Below, in pieces: positions 1-8,480 of a stretch of DNA of 64,000 nucleotides. The notes beneath the pieces were generated by a model that worked only from the letters and a program-made list of their open reading frames with translations, did no database searches and had not been told where the DNA came from. Each line of letters opens with the position of its first letter. Position 1 is the stretch's first letter. Source of the stretch: Caballeronia sp. dw_19 (GTDB lineage: Bacteria > Pseudomonadota > Gammaproteobacteria > Burkholderiales > Burkholderiaceae); the NCBI RefSeq assembly GCF_018449515.1, contig NZ_JAAVUQ010000012.1, positions 124,001 through 188,000 on the forward strand, written 5' to 3'. A program made the translations under genes and the position numbers.

Positions 1-75
1 CTTCTGGTGTAAGTATTGATAGCCAACGGCCGTCATCCTGGCTCCATAAAAAATTTGCAAACACAGGGGCGCGTG

Positions 76-240
76 CAGATTTTCTTATCCGAACACAGAT
101 TTTCTTACGAATCGGCCCTCCGTGCCATTTTTTCTTACGAAGGCAGCTCAAAACCCGCAAAATCCAGTGGCGCCGCAGATTTTCTTATCCGCACACAGAT
201 TTTTTTACGATTCGCCATCCTTTCTCAGATTTTCTTATGA
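76..240. repeat. array of six 15-bp repeats in two triplets
   Basis: Six copies of CAGATTTTCTTAyss begin at 76, 96, 126, 176, 196 and 226. The spacing is 20, 30, 50, 20, 30, so the set is a triplet repeated with a 100-base period. The paired segments 76-110 and 176-210 differ at only two positions. The copy at 126 is the most diverged (CATTTTTTCTTACGA). No convincing gene lies in the array. Directly repeated, helically spaced sites like these occur at ends of IS21- or Tn7/Tn402-type elements, where they bind transposase, and as iterons; the window starts too close to decide. The open frame through the array is rich in repeated IFL words because the DNA repeats, and is not a believable protein. 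Confidence 0.75.
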
Positions 241-492
241 CGGGCGAGGCTCGCTAGCCGGCCGCTTCAGTGCGCATAGGATTCGTGTGGATTAGCTAAA
301 GCCAAGTCACGTGCGAGTCCCGCGGCTACCGGCACCCGTTGATTACACGCCGCGAAATTGTGAAAAACGATCTCAAGCGTCGGCAATGGGCATCGCTCCA
401 TATAAAGTCCACGGTTACCTCCGAGCAGTTCGGCGCTGCGGCACAAGCGCGCGTACGAACAATGCCCGTTCGCTAATAACCGATAAGACTTC
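241..492. other. intergenic region with no recognised gene
   Basis: This stretch joins the repeat array to the first gene. I see no ribosome-binding site with a plausible coding frame, no tRNA and no terminator. The promoter of the gene at 493 should lie here, but no box stands out. Only a weak purine stretch precedes the start codon. Confidence 0.4.
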
Positions 493-1779
493 ATGGCCCG
501 ACCTAATTTTCAACAAACGAAACAATCCGTCAGCGCGCGCCAGAACAATGCGGCCGCCCAGGCGCGGCTTGTCAGCATCGCAGAGAAATTTCGCGCGGCT
601 TATTCAATCGGCGATTTTCAAAGCGGCGCGAAATTCGCGGAAGAAGCGCTTCAGATCACGCCCGGCAACATGTCTATCCTGCCGGACTACGCCTTGTGCC
701 TGATGCGTACCCAAGCTTTTGATCACGCGTACCAGGTCTATATGAGCATCCACAATGCACCGGCGAGCCAGCGCAAGCTGGCGTCGGCGACGTGGCTCGA
801 TGGCTTGGTGGAAGTGTGCGGCTGGCTAGGCAAAGCCGACGAAATGCGCGAGTACGGACTACGCTCGTTACGCGCTTCCGACGCTAAATGCGGCGCTAAT
901 CCGAGCGAGCCGATTCCCGATTCCCCACCGCCCGCATTCAACCCCGCGAACCCCGCAGCAAACGTGATCGCCTACTCGCTGTTCGGATCGAATCCGCGAT
1001 ACTGCGAGCCCGCTGTCATGAACGCCGAGATAACGCGCGACGTGTTCGAGGGCTGGACGTGTCGCGTTTATCTCGATGCAACGGTGCCCGAACACGTTCA
1101 ACGCAGGCTGAAAGACGCCGGCGCCGAAGTCGTTTTCATGGAGCGCGACTCGGGCGTTCATCCGCTGATGTGGCGCTTTCTCGTGATCGATGATTCGAGC
1201 GTGAAACGCTTCCTTCTCCGCGATGCCGACGCGCTGCTGTCCGAGCGCGAATATGCAGCGGTACAGGAATGGGTGAATAGTCCGTATTACTTCCACATCA
1301 TCCGCGATTACTTCACCCACACGGAATTGATTCTCGCGGGTTTGTGGGGCGGATGTGCAGGCATCCTGCATAACGCGGTCGGCTCGATGCAGCAATTCGT
1401 TGCGAAGAACACGGAGAGCGGGCGCTTCATCGACCAGCATTATCTGCGCGAGAACGTGTGGCCAACGTTACGTAAAAGCGTACTGTCTCACGACGACCTG
1501 TTCGGCTTCCACGATGCCAAACCGTTCCCACCGCACGCGCCAAACAGATGGAACACGGAAAAATTCCATGTCGGCAGCAATACGAGCTATCAGGCGATCG
1601 GCGGCAAAAGCATGCTGCTCGAAGGCACCGAGCAACGGCTGATTTTCAGTTCGGCAGATGGCAAGCCATTGTTCGATTACCATGCAACCGTTCGGAATGG
1701 CGAATGGCGTCTGGACATGCCGTTCTTCGTGGTTGAGAAGATTGCGTCGCAGGAAATCGTGCTCAGCCTCGACAAATAA
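493..1779 (+). CDS. TPR-containing glycosyltransferase-like protein
   Basis: A 428-residue soluble protein. Residues about 25-125 read as two or three degenerate tetratricopeptide-like helical repeats. A Pro/Asn-rich linker follows (about 135-155), then a C-terminal domain (about 155-420) with the look of a GT-A glycosyltransferase. The strongest motif is RFLLRDADALLS, with a DAD at 244-246 in the position of the metal-binding DxD. No signal peptide or membrane segment is seen. The substrate cannot be told. The gene stands alone, converging on sbcC with only 18 bases between the stop codons and no terminator hairpin. Its nearest neighbour upstream is the repeat array, so it could be accessory. 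The TPR call is moderate; the sugar-transferase call is an inference from the DxD context. Confidence 0.6.
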   Translation: MARPNFQQTKQSVSARQNNAAAQARLVSIAEKFRAAYSIGDFQSGAKFAEEALQITPGNMSILPDYALCLMRTQAFDHAYQVYMSIHNAPASQRKLASATWLDGLVEVCGWLGKADEMREYGLRSLRASDAKCGANPSEPIPDSPPPAFNPANPAANVIAYSLFGSNPRYCEPAVMNAEITRDVFEGWTCRVYLDATVPEHVQRRLKDAGAEVVFMERDSGVHPLMWRFLVIDDSSVKRFLLRDADALLSEREYAAVQEWVNSPYYFHIIRDYFTHTELILAGLWGGCAGILHNAVGSMQQFVAKNTESGRFIDQHYLRENVWPTLRKSVLSHDDLFGFHDAKPFPPHAPNRWNTEKFHVGSNTSYQAIGGKSMLLEGTEQRLIFSSADGKPLFDYHATVRNGEWRLDMPFFVVEKIASQEIVLSLDK

Positions 1780-1797
1780 GCCACTAATAGGCGCTTC

Positions 1798-4700
1798 TCA
1801 TGCGCCCACCACTTCCACTGTCGAAAAGCCGATTCCCACGCTTTTCGTCACTCTGATCTGCAACGGAATGCGCTCTTTGAGCGCTTCCACGTGACTGATC
1901 ACACCGATCATCTTGCCGCTTGCGTTCAACGAATCGAGTGCGTTGAGCGCAATCTCCAGCGTCTCGCCGTCGAGCGTGCCGAAACCTTCATCGAGGAACA
2001 GCGAATCGATGGAAGTCTTGAAACTCACCAGATCCGATAAAGCCAGCGCCAGCGCAAGACTCACCAGGAAGCTTTCACCGCCCGATAACGTGCGCGTGTC
2101 GCGCGCAATATCGCCTTGCCACATATCGAGCACTTCCATTTCCAGATCGCCCGCAAGTTTGCGGTTCAACTGGTAACGCCCATGCAGTTGCGTGAGTTGC
2201 CGATTCGCAAGGTAGATCAAGTGATCGAGCGTCAGGCCCTGCGCAAACTTTCGATACTTCGCGCCATCGGCGGAACCGATCAGACTGCTCAAGCGTTGCC
2301 ACAAGTCGTAACGCGTGCGTTGAGCATCGATCTGTTCAAATAAAGCCTGCTTTTCCACACGCAGCCGATCGTCGTTCTTGAGCGTTGCGCGAAGTTCGCC
2401 TTGCTTTTCGCTGAGTGTCTTTAACGTTGCAAGCAGTTCATCAACCGTGCGTTGCAATGCTTCTGCATCTTGTTCGGTCTTCGGCTCTTTCAGCAATTCC
2501 GCACGATGATTTTCCGCGTTCGTGCGCAGCGTGCGCACCGTCGTCAACAGATCATCGAGTTCGCGTTTCAGCGTTTGCAAGCGCTCGCGTTCTTCGTTCG
2601 GCAGCAGCGCTTCGGTGAACGCTTGTTCATCGGCGAATACGCTTTTGGCTAACGCACTCGTCCATGCCGCCGATGTTTTCTCCGCCCGTTCGATGTCTTC
2701 GCTCAGACGTATCGTCAGCGTTTGCAGCGTGCCTTCGAGCGCGCTGGTTTTATCGCGTGCGATTTCGTAGCGCTGTATTGCCGATGAAAACGCTGCATCG
2801 GGATCACTGGTCGCTGCAACAACCTCAGTCTGCAATTCGATAAAATCCGCTTCGCAAGCGGTCCATCGCGTGGACCATTTTTCTGCTTCAGATGCCGCCG
2901 CTTCAAGCGCCTGCCGCGCGCGATCGGCTTGCTGTGCCAACACGCGATTTTTATCCGATGCCGTCTGCCACGCCTTCCATTCAGCGTCGCGATCCGTGAG
3001 CCACGTTTGCCATGAAGTCCACGAATCGGGACGCGCGTAACCAACGGAAGTGACCGATTCATCGAGCATTTGTTCTCGTTTAACCAGCGCGTTCTGCAGC
3101 GACGCCGAGTGATCCGCGGTTTCCTTAAGCGATTTTTCCGCAGAGCTTTGTTTCTCTTCAAGCAGCTTGAGATCGTGTTGATGCTGGAGCGACTTCCGCT
3201 CCGCCGCATTCGCGGCGTTCGCGTGCTGCTCGATCACCGTCTTCTGTCGATCCACCGCAGCAAGCGTTTCCTGCGCCTGCTTCAACTTGGTCGCGTGTTC
3301 GTGCGCATGGGTATCGAGCGCGTTTTGCTCAATCGCTTCCAGTTCAAGTTCGGCGCATAACTGCGTCCAACTTGCGGCGTGCAAACCGGCGTCGATGAGC
3401 CATGTATCGATACGTTTTCCGAGTTGTTCAATCGCCACGCGCAATCCCGCGATTCCGACATCGATCGCCAACGCTTCCTTGCGTTTGCTATCCAACGCGA
3501 GTTGCTTTTCTTTCAACGCTTGCCCGGTCGCAGAGACGTCGAGCGCTTCATACGCGCTGATCGACGGGTGTTCTATCGAACCGCACAAAGGACAGGCTTC
3601 TCCAGGCTGTAACGCCGCGCGATGACCGGCGAGATCAAGAATGCGCTGTTCCTGAAGCAGTAATTTGCGTTTGTCCTCGATCTGCTCAACGAGCGTTTCA
3701 ATCTCTTTGGCGAGACGATCGCGGTGTTCCGGCAGAGGCTTGAACGATGCGTTTTTCTGCGCAAGTTCTTCGCGATCCAGCGCGAGTTGCCTGGTCCCGC
3801 GAGCAATCGTTTCGCCGATATGCGCAAGCTTGCCGAACACTTGATGTTGATCCTGAAGCCGCTGACATCGCGTCTTCAAAGCAGTTTCATGCTCACCGTT
3901 CAACAGCGTCAAAAGCTTCGCGCGCTGCTCGGCTTCGCCTTTGCGCGCGGACTCGGCTGCGGTCGTTGCGTCGCGTACGGCAATACGCTGAGCATCGATC
4001 GCCTGGGCTTGCTTACCGATCGTGAGCACTAACTCGTCGCGCCTTTTGCCGGTCGCTTCGATGTCGCTCAGCGTCTGCTGGCGCACCGTGAACTGCTGCT
4101 GCCACAACACAATCTGCTCGCCCAGTTTGCCTCGATGCGGATGTTCATCGAGTGCGGACTGAATGGCTTTTGCGTCGGCCAGAATCTCGCTTAGTGTGCG
4201 TTGTCGAAGCTCGACAATCCTTCCACTTATCACCGATGCCAGACGTAAACCACGCGCCGCATCGAGCGATGCAGCCTGCTTGTCCGCCTTGGCGCTCGCA
4301 AGCTGACCAGACGTTGCCACATGCCTGTCGCGTGCTGCGAGCATAGCCATATGATCAGCGCGCAGCTTTTCGGCAGGCTCGCTTGCGGCGAGACGATCGA
4401 GCGAAGGCTTGGCATCGGCGATCTTCAATTCAGCTTGCCGTTGGTTCGTCAACGCCTGCTCAAGCTGCAGGTCCGCCGCCGATAACGCCGCTCGCCAAGC
4501 CAGCATCGCGCGCGTTGTATCGAGTTGCTTGCCGAGTGCCGATTCCTGTTCGCCAACCGCGGTCTGTTCCTGCTGCAAGGCGCTCCGCTGTTCCTCAGTC
4601 AGCAACTGAACACCGTCAGCACGCGCCAACAACGTATCCAGCGCAAGCTTCTCGTTGCGCGTCCGCTCGAATACATTCTGCGAGATCGTGCCGTAGATAT

Positions 4701-5235
4701 CGGTGCCGGTGAGCTCTTCGAGCAACTCGGCGCGCTCGTTCGCCTTCGCTTCGAGGAACGCGGCGAAGCCACCTTGTGCGAGCATCATGGACTTCGTGAA
4801 GCGGCCGAAATCGAGTCCCGTGATGCTCTCGACGAGCCGCAGTTTATCCACGATACGCTCGGTCATGATCGTGCCATCCAGACGCGCGAGCTCCACCTTG
4901 GGCGCTTGCAGATTCCCGTCGGTTTTGTCGCGTGCGCGACGCTGGCTCCAGAACGCCCGATACCCTTCGCCCTTCACTTCGAACTCCACTTCCGCGAGGC
5001 ATTCAAACGTGTGCCGCGTCATCAGCTCGTTCGTCCCTTGCGAGACGGTGTCCATGCGCGGCGTGCGGTGATAGAGCGCAAGGCAGATTGCATCGAGCAA
5101 GGTGGTCTTGCCCGCGCCGGTCGGGCCGGTGATCGCGAACAAGCCGTTATCGCGAAACGGCGGCTGGCTGAAGTCGATCTTCCACTCGCCCTTCAGCGAG
5201 TTCAGATTCCGCAAACGCAACGACAAGATCTTCAT
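1798..5235 (-). CDS. sbcC: SbcC, ATPase subunit of the SbcCD exonuclease
   Basis: A Rad50-like SMC-type ATPase of 1145 residues, the usual bacterial SbcC size. With SbcD it forms a nuclease that opens DNA hairpins and trims blocked double-strand ends. The Walker A GPTGAGKT is at residues 37-44. Two long coiled-coil arms flank the zinc-hook CPLC at 548-551. The ABC signature LSGGES is near 1050 and the Walker B DEGFGTLD near 1077. The order ATPase N-lobe, coil, hook, coil, C-lobe is complete, so the gene looks intact. Its start codon overlaps the stop of sbcD by four bases (ATGA), indicating translational coupling. The gene converges on the glycosyltransferase-like gene at 493. Confidence 0.97.
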   Translation of the reverse strand: MKILSLRLRNLNSLKGEWKIDFSQPPFRDNGLFAITGPTGAGKTTLLDAICLALYHRTPRMDTVSQGTNELMTRHTFECLAEVEFEVKGEGYRAFWSQRRARDKTDGNLQAPKVELARLDGTIMTERIVDKLRLVESITGLDFGRFTKSMMLAQGGFAAFLEAKANERAELLEELTGTDIYGTISQNVFERTRNEKLALDTLLARADGVQLLTEEQRSALQQEQTAVGEQESALGKQLDTTRAMLAWRAALSAADLQLEQALTNQRQAELKIADAKPSLDRLAASEPAEKLRADHMAMLAARDRHVATSGQLASAKADKQAASLDAARGLRLASVISGRIVELRQRTLSEILADAKAIQSALDEHPHRGKLGEQIVLWQQQFTVRQQTLSDIEATGKRRDELVLTIGKQAQAIDAQRIAVRDATTAAESARKGEAEQRAKLLTLLNGEHETALKTRCQRLQDQHQVFGKLAHIGETIARGTRQLALDREELAQKNASFKPLPEHRDRLAKEIETLVEQIEDKRKLLLQEQRILDLAGHRAALQPGEACPLCGSIEHPSISAYEALDVSATGQALKEKQLALDSKRKEALAIDVGIAGLRVAIEQLGKRIDTWLIDAGLHAASWTQLCAELELEAIEQNALDTHAHEHATKLKQAQETLAAVDRQKTVIEQHANAANAAERKSLQHQHDLKLLEEKQSSAEKSLKETADHSASLQNALVKREQMLDESVTSVGYARPDSWTSWQTWLTDRDAEWKAWQTASDKNRVLAQQADRARQALEAAASEAEKWSTRWTACEADFIELQTEVVAATSDPDAAFSSAIQRYEIARDKTSALEGTLQTLTIRLSEDIERAEKTSAAWTSALAKSVFADEQAFTEALLPNEERERLQTLKRELDDLLTTVRTLRTNAENHRAELLKEPKTEQDAEALQRTVDELLATLKTLSEKQGELRATLKNDDRLRVEKQALFEQIDAQRTRYDLWQRLSSLIGSADGAKYRKFAQGLTLDHLIYLANRQLTQLHGRYQLNRKLAGDLEMEVLDMWQGDIARDTRTLSGGESFLVSLALALALSDLVSFKTSIDSLFLDEGFGTLDGETLEIALNALDSLNASGKMIGVISHVEALKERIPLQIRVTKSVGIGFSTVEVVGA

Positions 5236-6455
5236 GCTGCATCCGCCTCGTCAATCTCAGCGACGACCTGGCGATACATCGATAAAAGCTGCAAGCGCGT
5301 CTCCTCATCGATGGTTTCCGTTTGCAGGCGGCGCGCGAATACATCGTCGGGCGTGAGCTCGTTCAAGGTTTCCTTTGCTTGCGATTGCAATGCGGCGGAG
5401 ACAGAAGAACGCTCGCGGCGAATGCGCAGCACTTCAACCGGCAGGTCTGCGGTGATCTTCTGGATGCGCGACTGGAGATCGCTGAGGTAGTCATCGGCGG
5501 AGACTACGATTTCGAGCCACACGGTCTCGCCTTCAACAGCCTGAGACGCAGCAGCGGAGACCGCAGCCTCAAGCTCTTTCAACGATCCTTTCACCGACAA
5601 CAACGGCTGAAAGCACGGCACGTTGAGCACGGTCACGCGTTCAAGGCCGTTCGTCGATACATCCACAAGCAGCATCTCTTTCTGTTGCCGCGCTTCGTCG
5701 AAGCTCAATGGGATCGGCGATCCGCTATAGCGAATGTGATCCAGCCCGCCCACTTTCTGCGGCCGATGAATATGCCCGAGCGCGATGTAATCGGCTGCCG
5801 GAAACGCGCTTGTCGGAAAGGCTTCCAGCGCGCCCACATAAATCTCCCGCACCGATTCACTCGCGCTCGCACCAACCGTCGTTAAGTGCCCGGTCGCGAT
5901 AATCGGCAAATGCGCGCCAAGCGTCGCGCGCTTCTGCTCAGCGAGCGCGAACAGCGCCTGATAATGCGCATGAATCGCGTCTTGCAGCGACTCCTGTTTA
6001 TCGCGTGCGCTCTGTCCCGCGATGCTCTGCAGCACATCACGCGGACGGATGAACGGGATGGCGCAGACGATCGCGCCGGGCTTGCCGTCGCGCGTGGTGA
6101 GCACACGAACCTGTTCGTCGGGATCGTCCTGCACGGAAGGAATGACGACGGTATTCAACGCCGTCAGCAAATTGCGCGACTCTTCGAGCACGGCGACGGA
6201 ATCGTGATTTCCCGCCAGCAGCGTCAAGCCGACGCCCGCGTCGCGCAACGCGAGAATCAGCGTGTAGTAGAGCTCGCGGGCGTAGCTGGGCGGCGCGCCG
6301 GTATCGAAGATATCGCCGGCTATCAGCACCGAATCGACCGCGTGCAGCCGCGTCTGCTCGACCAGCCACGCAATCAGCTTTTGATGTTCGGCCTGGCGTG
6401 AATGCCCAAGAAAGTACTGGCCGAGGTGCCAGTCCGAGGTGTGCAGGATTCGCAT
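5232..6455 (-). CDS. sbcD: SbcD, nuclease subunit of SbcCD
   Basis: A Mre11-type metallophosphoesterase of 407 residues that supplies the nuclease active site of SbcCD. The phosphoesterase motifs follow in order: DWHLG near the N-terminus, GDIFD, GNHDS and GHIHRPQ, which bind two Mn ions. The C-terminal part is the capping domain that contacts SbcC. It is the first gene of the sbcDC operon and overlaps sbcC by four bases. It faces away from the small zinc-ribbon gene at 6690, and the 234-base gap between them holds a perfect 14-bp palindrome that may be a control site. Confidence 0.96.
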   Translation of the reverse strand: MRILHTSDWHLGQYFLGHSRQAEHQKLIAWLVEQTRLHAVDSVLIAGDIFDTGAPPSYARELYYTLILALRDAGVGLTLLAGNHDSVAVLEESRNLLTALNTVVIPSVQDDPDEQVRVLTTRDGKPGAIVCAIPFIRPRDVLQSIAGQSARDKQESLQDAIHAHYQALFALAEQKRATLGAHLPIIATGHLTTVGASASESVREIYVGALEAFPTSAFPAADYIALGHIHRPQKVGGLDHIRYSGSPIPLSFDEARQQKEMLLVDVSTNGLERVTVLNVPCFQPLLSVKGSLKELEAAVSAAASQAVEGETVWLEIVVSADDYLSDLQSRIQKITADLPVEVLRIRRERSSVSAALQSQAKETLNELTPDDVFARRLQTETIDEETRLQLLSMYRQVVAEIDEADAA

Positions 6456-6585
6456 CGGGGAGTAGGGTGGAAGGCGTTGCCGCGCATCGTTTTAGTGGCT
6501 GCCAGTTTAGCCGATCGACCCGCCCCAAGCCGCGAAACGGACCGGTAGGACCCCGGAAAACGCCGTAAAACGAGGCAATCGCGCC

Positions 6586-6599
6586 GTGTACGCGTACAC
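6586..6599. promoter_or_regulatory. perfect 14-bp palindrome in the sbcD / zinc-ribbon divergent gap
   Basis: GTGTACGCGTACAC is a perfect palindrome placed between two divergent genes, where an operator would be expected. It does not fit the CTGT-N8-ACAG LexA box. I do not recognise the regulator. A 14-bp palindrome can arise by chance in GC-rich DNA, so this is a candidate only. Confidence 0.35.
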
Positions 6600-6689
6600 T
6601 TCGGCTTCTAATTGCGCGGAAACAGTACGCGCTGGCCTCGCCGGCGCCCTTTTCACGCCGCAACCCCATCAATTACGCTCAAATCAATC

Positions 6690-6887
6690 ATGTTTATCTG
6701 CCGAAACCAGCCGTGCGGCGCCGAATGGCAACTCGCCGACGTGCTCATCAAGAACGAAGGCCAGGGCCTGATGTTCCGCTGCCCCATGTGCGGCGCGCGC
6801 AACAAGGTGCTGCGCCACGACGCGCCCGACGGCACGATCACCTACGAGCAGGACAATTCGGTCCCGCCGAAACCTGCCGCAAAGTAA
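6690..6887 (+). CDS. small zinc-ribbon protein
   Basis: A 65-residue protein with two cysteine pairs, C4-x4-C9 and C31-x2-C34 (CPMC), separated by about 20 residues. This is the shape of a one-zinc ribbon. The C-terminus is Pro/Lys-rich and probably disordered. The start at 6690 was chosen because the protein then opens directly with the first cysteine knuckle; the upstream in-frame extension is Arg-rich and unlike a protein. It ends 12 bases before dbpA and is probably cotranscribed with it, so a nucleic-acid-linked role is possible but unproven. No enzymatic motif is visible. Confidence 0.75.
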   Translation: MFICRNQPCGAEWQLADVLIKNEGQGLMFRCPMCGARNKVLRHDAPDGTITYEQDNSVPPKPAAK

Positions 6888-6899
6888 CAACATAAGCTC

Positions 6900-8282
6900 A
6901 TGACCACCCCAACTTCATTTAGCGCCCTGCCGCTTTCGCCGGCGATGCTGGCGAACCTCGAACAACTCGGTTATCTGACGATGACCCCGATCCAGGCCGC
7001 CAGCCTGCCGATCGCGCTCGCAGGCCACGATCTCATCGCGCAGGCCAAGACGGGTAGCGGCAAGACGGCCGCGTTCGCGTTGCCGCTGCTCGCGAAGATC
7101 GATCCGCGGCTTTTCTCGGTGCAGGCGCTTGTGCTGTGCCCGACGCGCGAACTCGCCGATCAAGTCACGCAGGAAATCCGCCGCATCGCGCGCGCGGAGG
7201 ACAACATCAAGATCCTGACGCTATGCGGCGGCTCGCCCATGCGCCCGCAGATCGCGAGCCTTGAACATGGCTGCCATATTGCCGTGGGAACGCCCGGGCG
7301 GATCATGGATCATCTGGAGCGCGGCACGCTGCCGTTGACCGCGCTGAAAACGCTGGTCCTCGATGAAGCCGACCGCATGCTCGACATGGGTTTTTTCGAC
7401 GACATCGTCGCGGTCGTCAAACAATGTCCGAAGGATCGTCAGACGCTGCTGTTCTCCGCGACGTATCCGGATGGCATCGCGAAACTGAGCCAGCAATTCC
7501 TGCGCAAGCCGCAGGAAGTCAAACTCACCGAGCAGCACACGAATTCGAAGATCAAGCAGCGTTTCTACGAAGTCCACGACAACGAACGTCTCCATGCCGT
7601 GGGTCAGTTGCTCGATCACTATCAGCCGGTCAGTACCCTCGCGTTTTGCAATACAAAACAGCAATGCCGCGACTTGCTCGATGTTTTAGTCGCGCAAGGT
7701 TTTAACGCACTCGCGCTGCACGGCGAACTCGAACAACGCGAACGCGATCAGGTGCTCGTCCAGTTCGCCAATCGTAGTTGCTCGGTGCTGGTCGCGACCG
7801 ACGTGGCCGCGCGTGGGCTCGATATCACGCAACTGGAAGCGGTGATCAACGTCGATGTCACGCAGGATCCCGAGATCCATGTTCACCGTATTGGCCGCAC
7901 CGGCCGCGCGGATCAGGAAGGCTGGGCGCTGAGCCTCGCGAGCATGAATGAAATGGCGCGCGTGAGCTCGATCGAACAGGCGCAGAAAAAGGAAGTGGAA
8001 TGGCACAAGCTGAGCGAACTGACGCCGGCGACGCCGGGTCATCTTCAGCCGCCCATGGCCACGTTGCAGATCCTCGGCGGCCGCAAGGAAAAGATTCGTC
8101 CCGGCGACGTACTGGGCGCGCTGACCGGTGACGCGGGTTTCGAAGGCTCGCAGATCGGCAAGATCAATGTGACGGACATGGTCACGTACGTGGCGGTCGC
8201 GCGGGATATTGCGGATCAAGCGGTGAAGAAGTTATCGGCGGGGAAGGTGAAGGGCAAGAAGGTAAAGGTGCGACGTATTTAA
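6900..8282 (+). CDS. dbpA: ATP-dependent RNA helicase DbpA
   Basis: A DEAD-box helicase of 460 residues, close to the 457 of E. coli DbpA, which remodels hairpin 92 of 23S rRNA during large-subunit assembly. Motifs in order: Q motif (TPIQ, about 29), AKTGSGKT at 49-56, PTREL, TPGR, DEAD, SAT, then the helicase C motifs ending in HRIGRTGRA. The last 75 or so residues (GRKEKIRPGDVLGALTG onward) are the DbpA-type RNA-binding fold, which separates it from RhlE and DeaD. The C-terminus is Lys-rich. It follows the zinc-ribbon gene by 12 bases and is itself followed by a strong hairpin at 8344. Confidence 0.95.
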   Translation: MTTPTSFSALPLSPAMLANLEQLGYLTMTPIQAASLPIALAGHDLIAQAKTGSGKTAAFALPLLAKIDPRLFSVQALVLCPTRELADQVTQEIRRIARAEDNIKILTLCGGSPMRPQIASLEHGCHIAVGTPGRIMDHLERGTLPLTALKTLVLDEADRMLDMGFFDDIVAVVKQCPKDRQTLLFSATYPDGIAKLSQQFLRKPQEVKLTEQHTNSKIKQRFYEVHDNERLHAVGQLLDHYQPVSTLAFCNTKQQCRDLLDVLVAQGFNALALHGELEQRERDQVLVQFANRSCSVLVATDVAARGLDITQLEAVINVDVTQDPEIHVHRIGRTGRADQEGWALSLASMNEMARVSSIEQAQKKEVEWHKLSELTPATPGHLQPPMATLQILGGRKEKIRPGDVLGALTGDAGFEGSQIGKINVTDMVTYVAVARDIADQAVKKLSAGKVKGKKVKVRRI

Positions 8283-8343
8283 GCGCATTTACATTGGCGC
8301 ACCGGGCCTGCAATTTGCACTCGTGAATCAATGAAACCAGTCA

Positions 8344-8375
8344 GGGCGGATATGCGTATGCACGCATATCCGCCC
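8344..8375. other. perfect 14-bp stem-loop downstream of dbpA
   Basis: The arms 8344-8357 and 8362-8375 are exact reverse complements with a four-base loop ATGC. No T-run follows on either strand, so it is not a standard intrinsic terminator. It could be a Rho-dependent 3' end structure, an mRNA stabiliser or a protein-binding palindrome for the gene at 8481. Confidence 0.6.
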
Positions 8376-8480
8376 GCCGATCCGCGAAACGCATAACTTC
8401 AAATGAAGAAACAAGGGATAGGAGCAATCTGATAGCTGGACGGGAAGGCAGCGCTTAGCATCGAGAGGTTATCCACTTTG

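Noticed and set aside
16..240. 74-codon open frame through the repeat array
   Set aside because: Its IFL-rich repeats simply reflect the DNA repeats; no ribosome-binding site is present.
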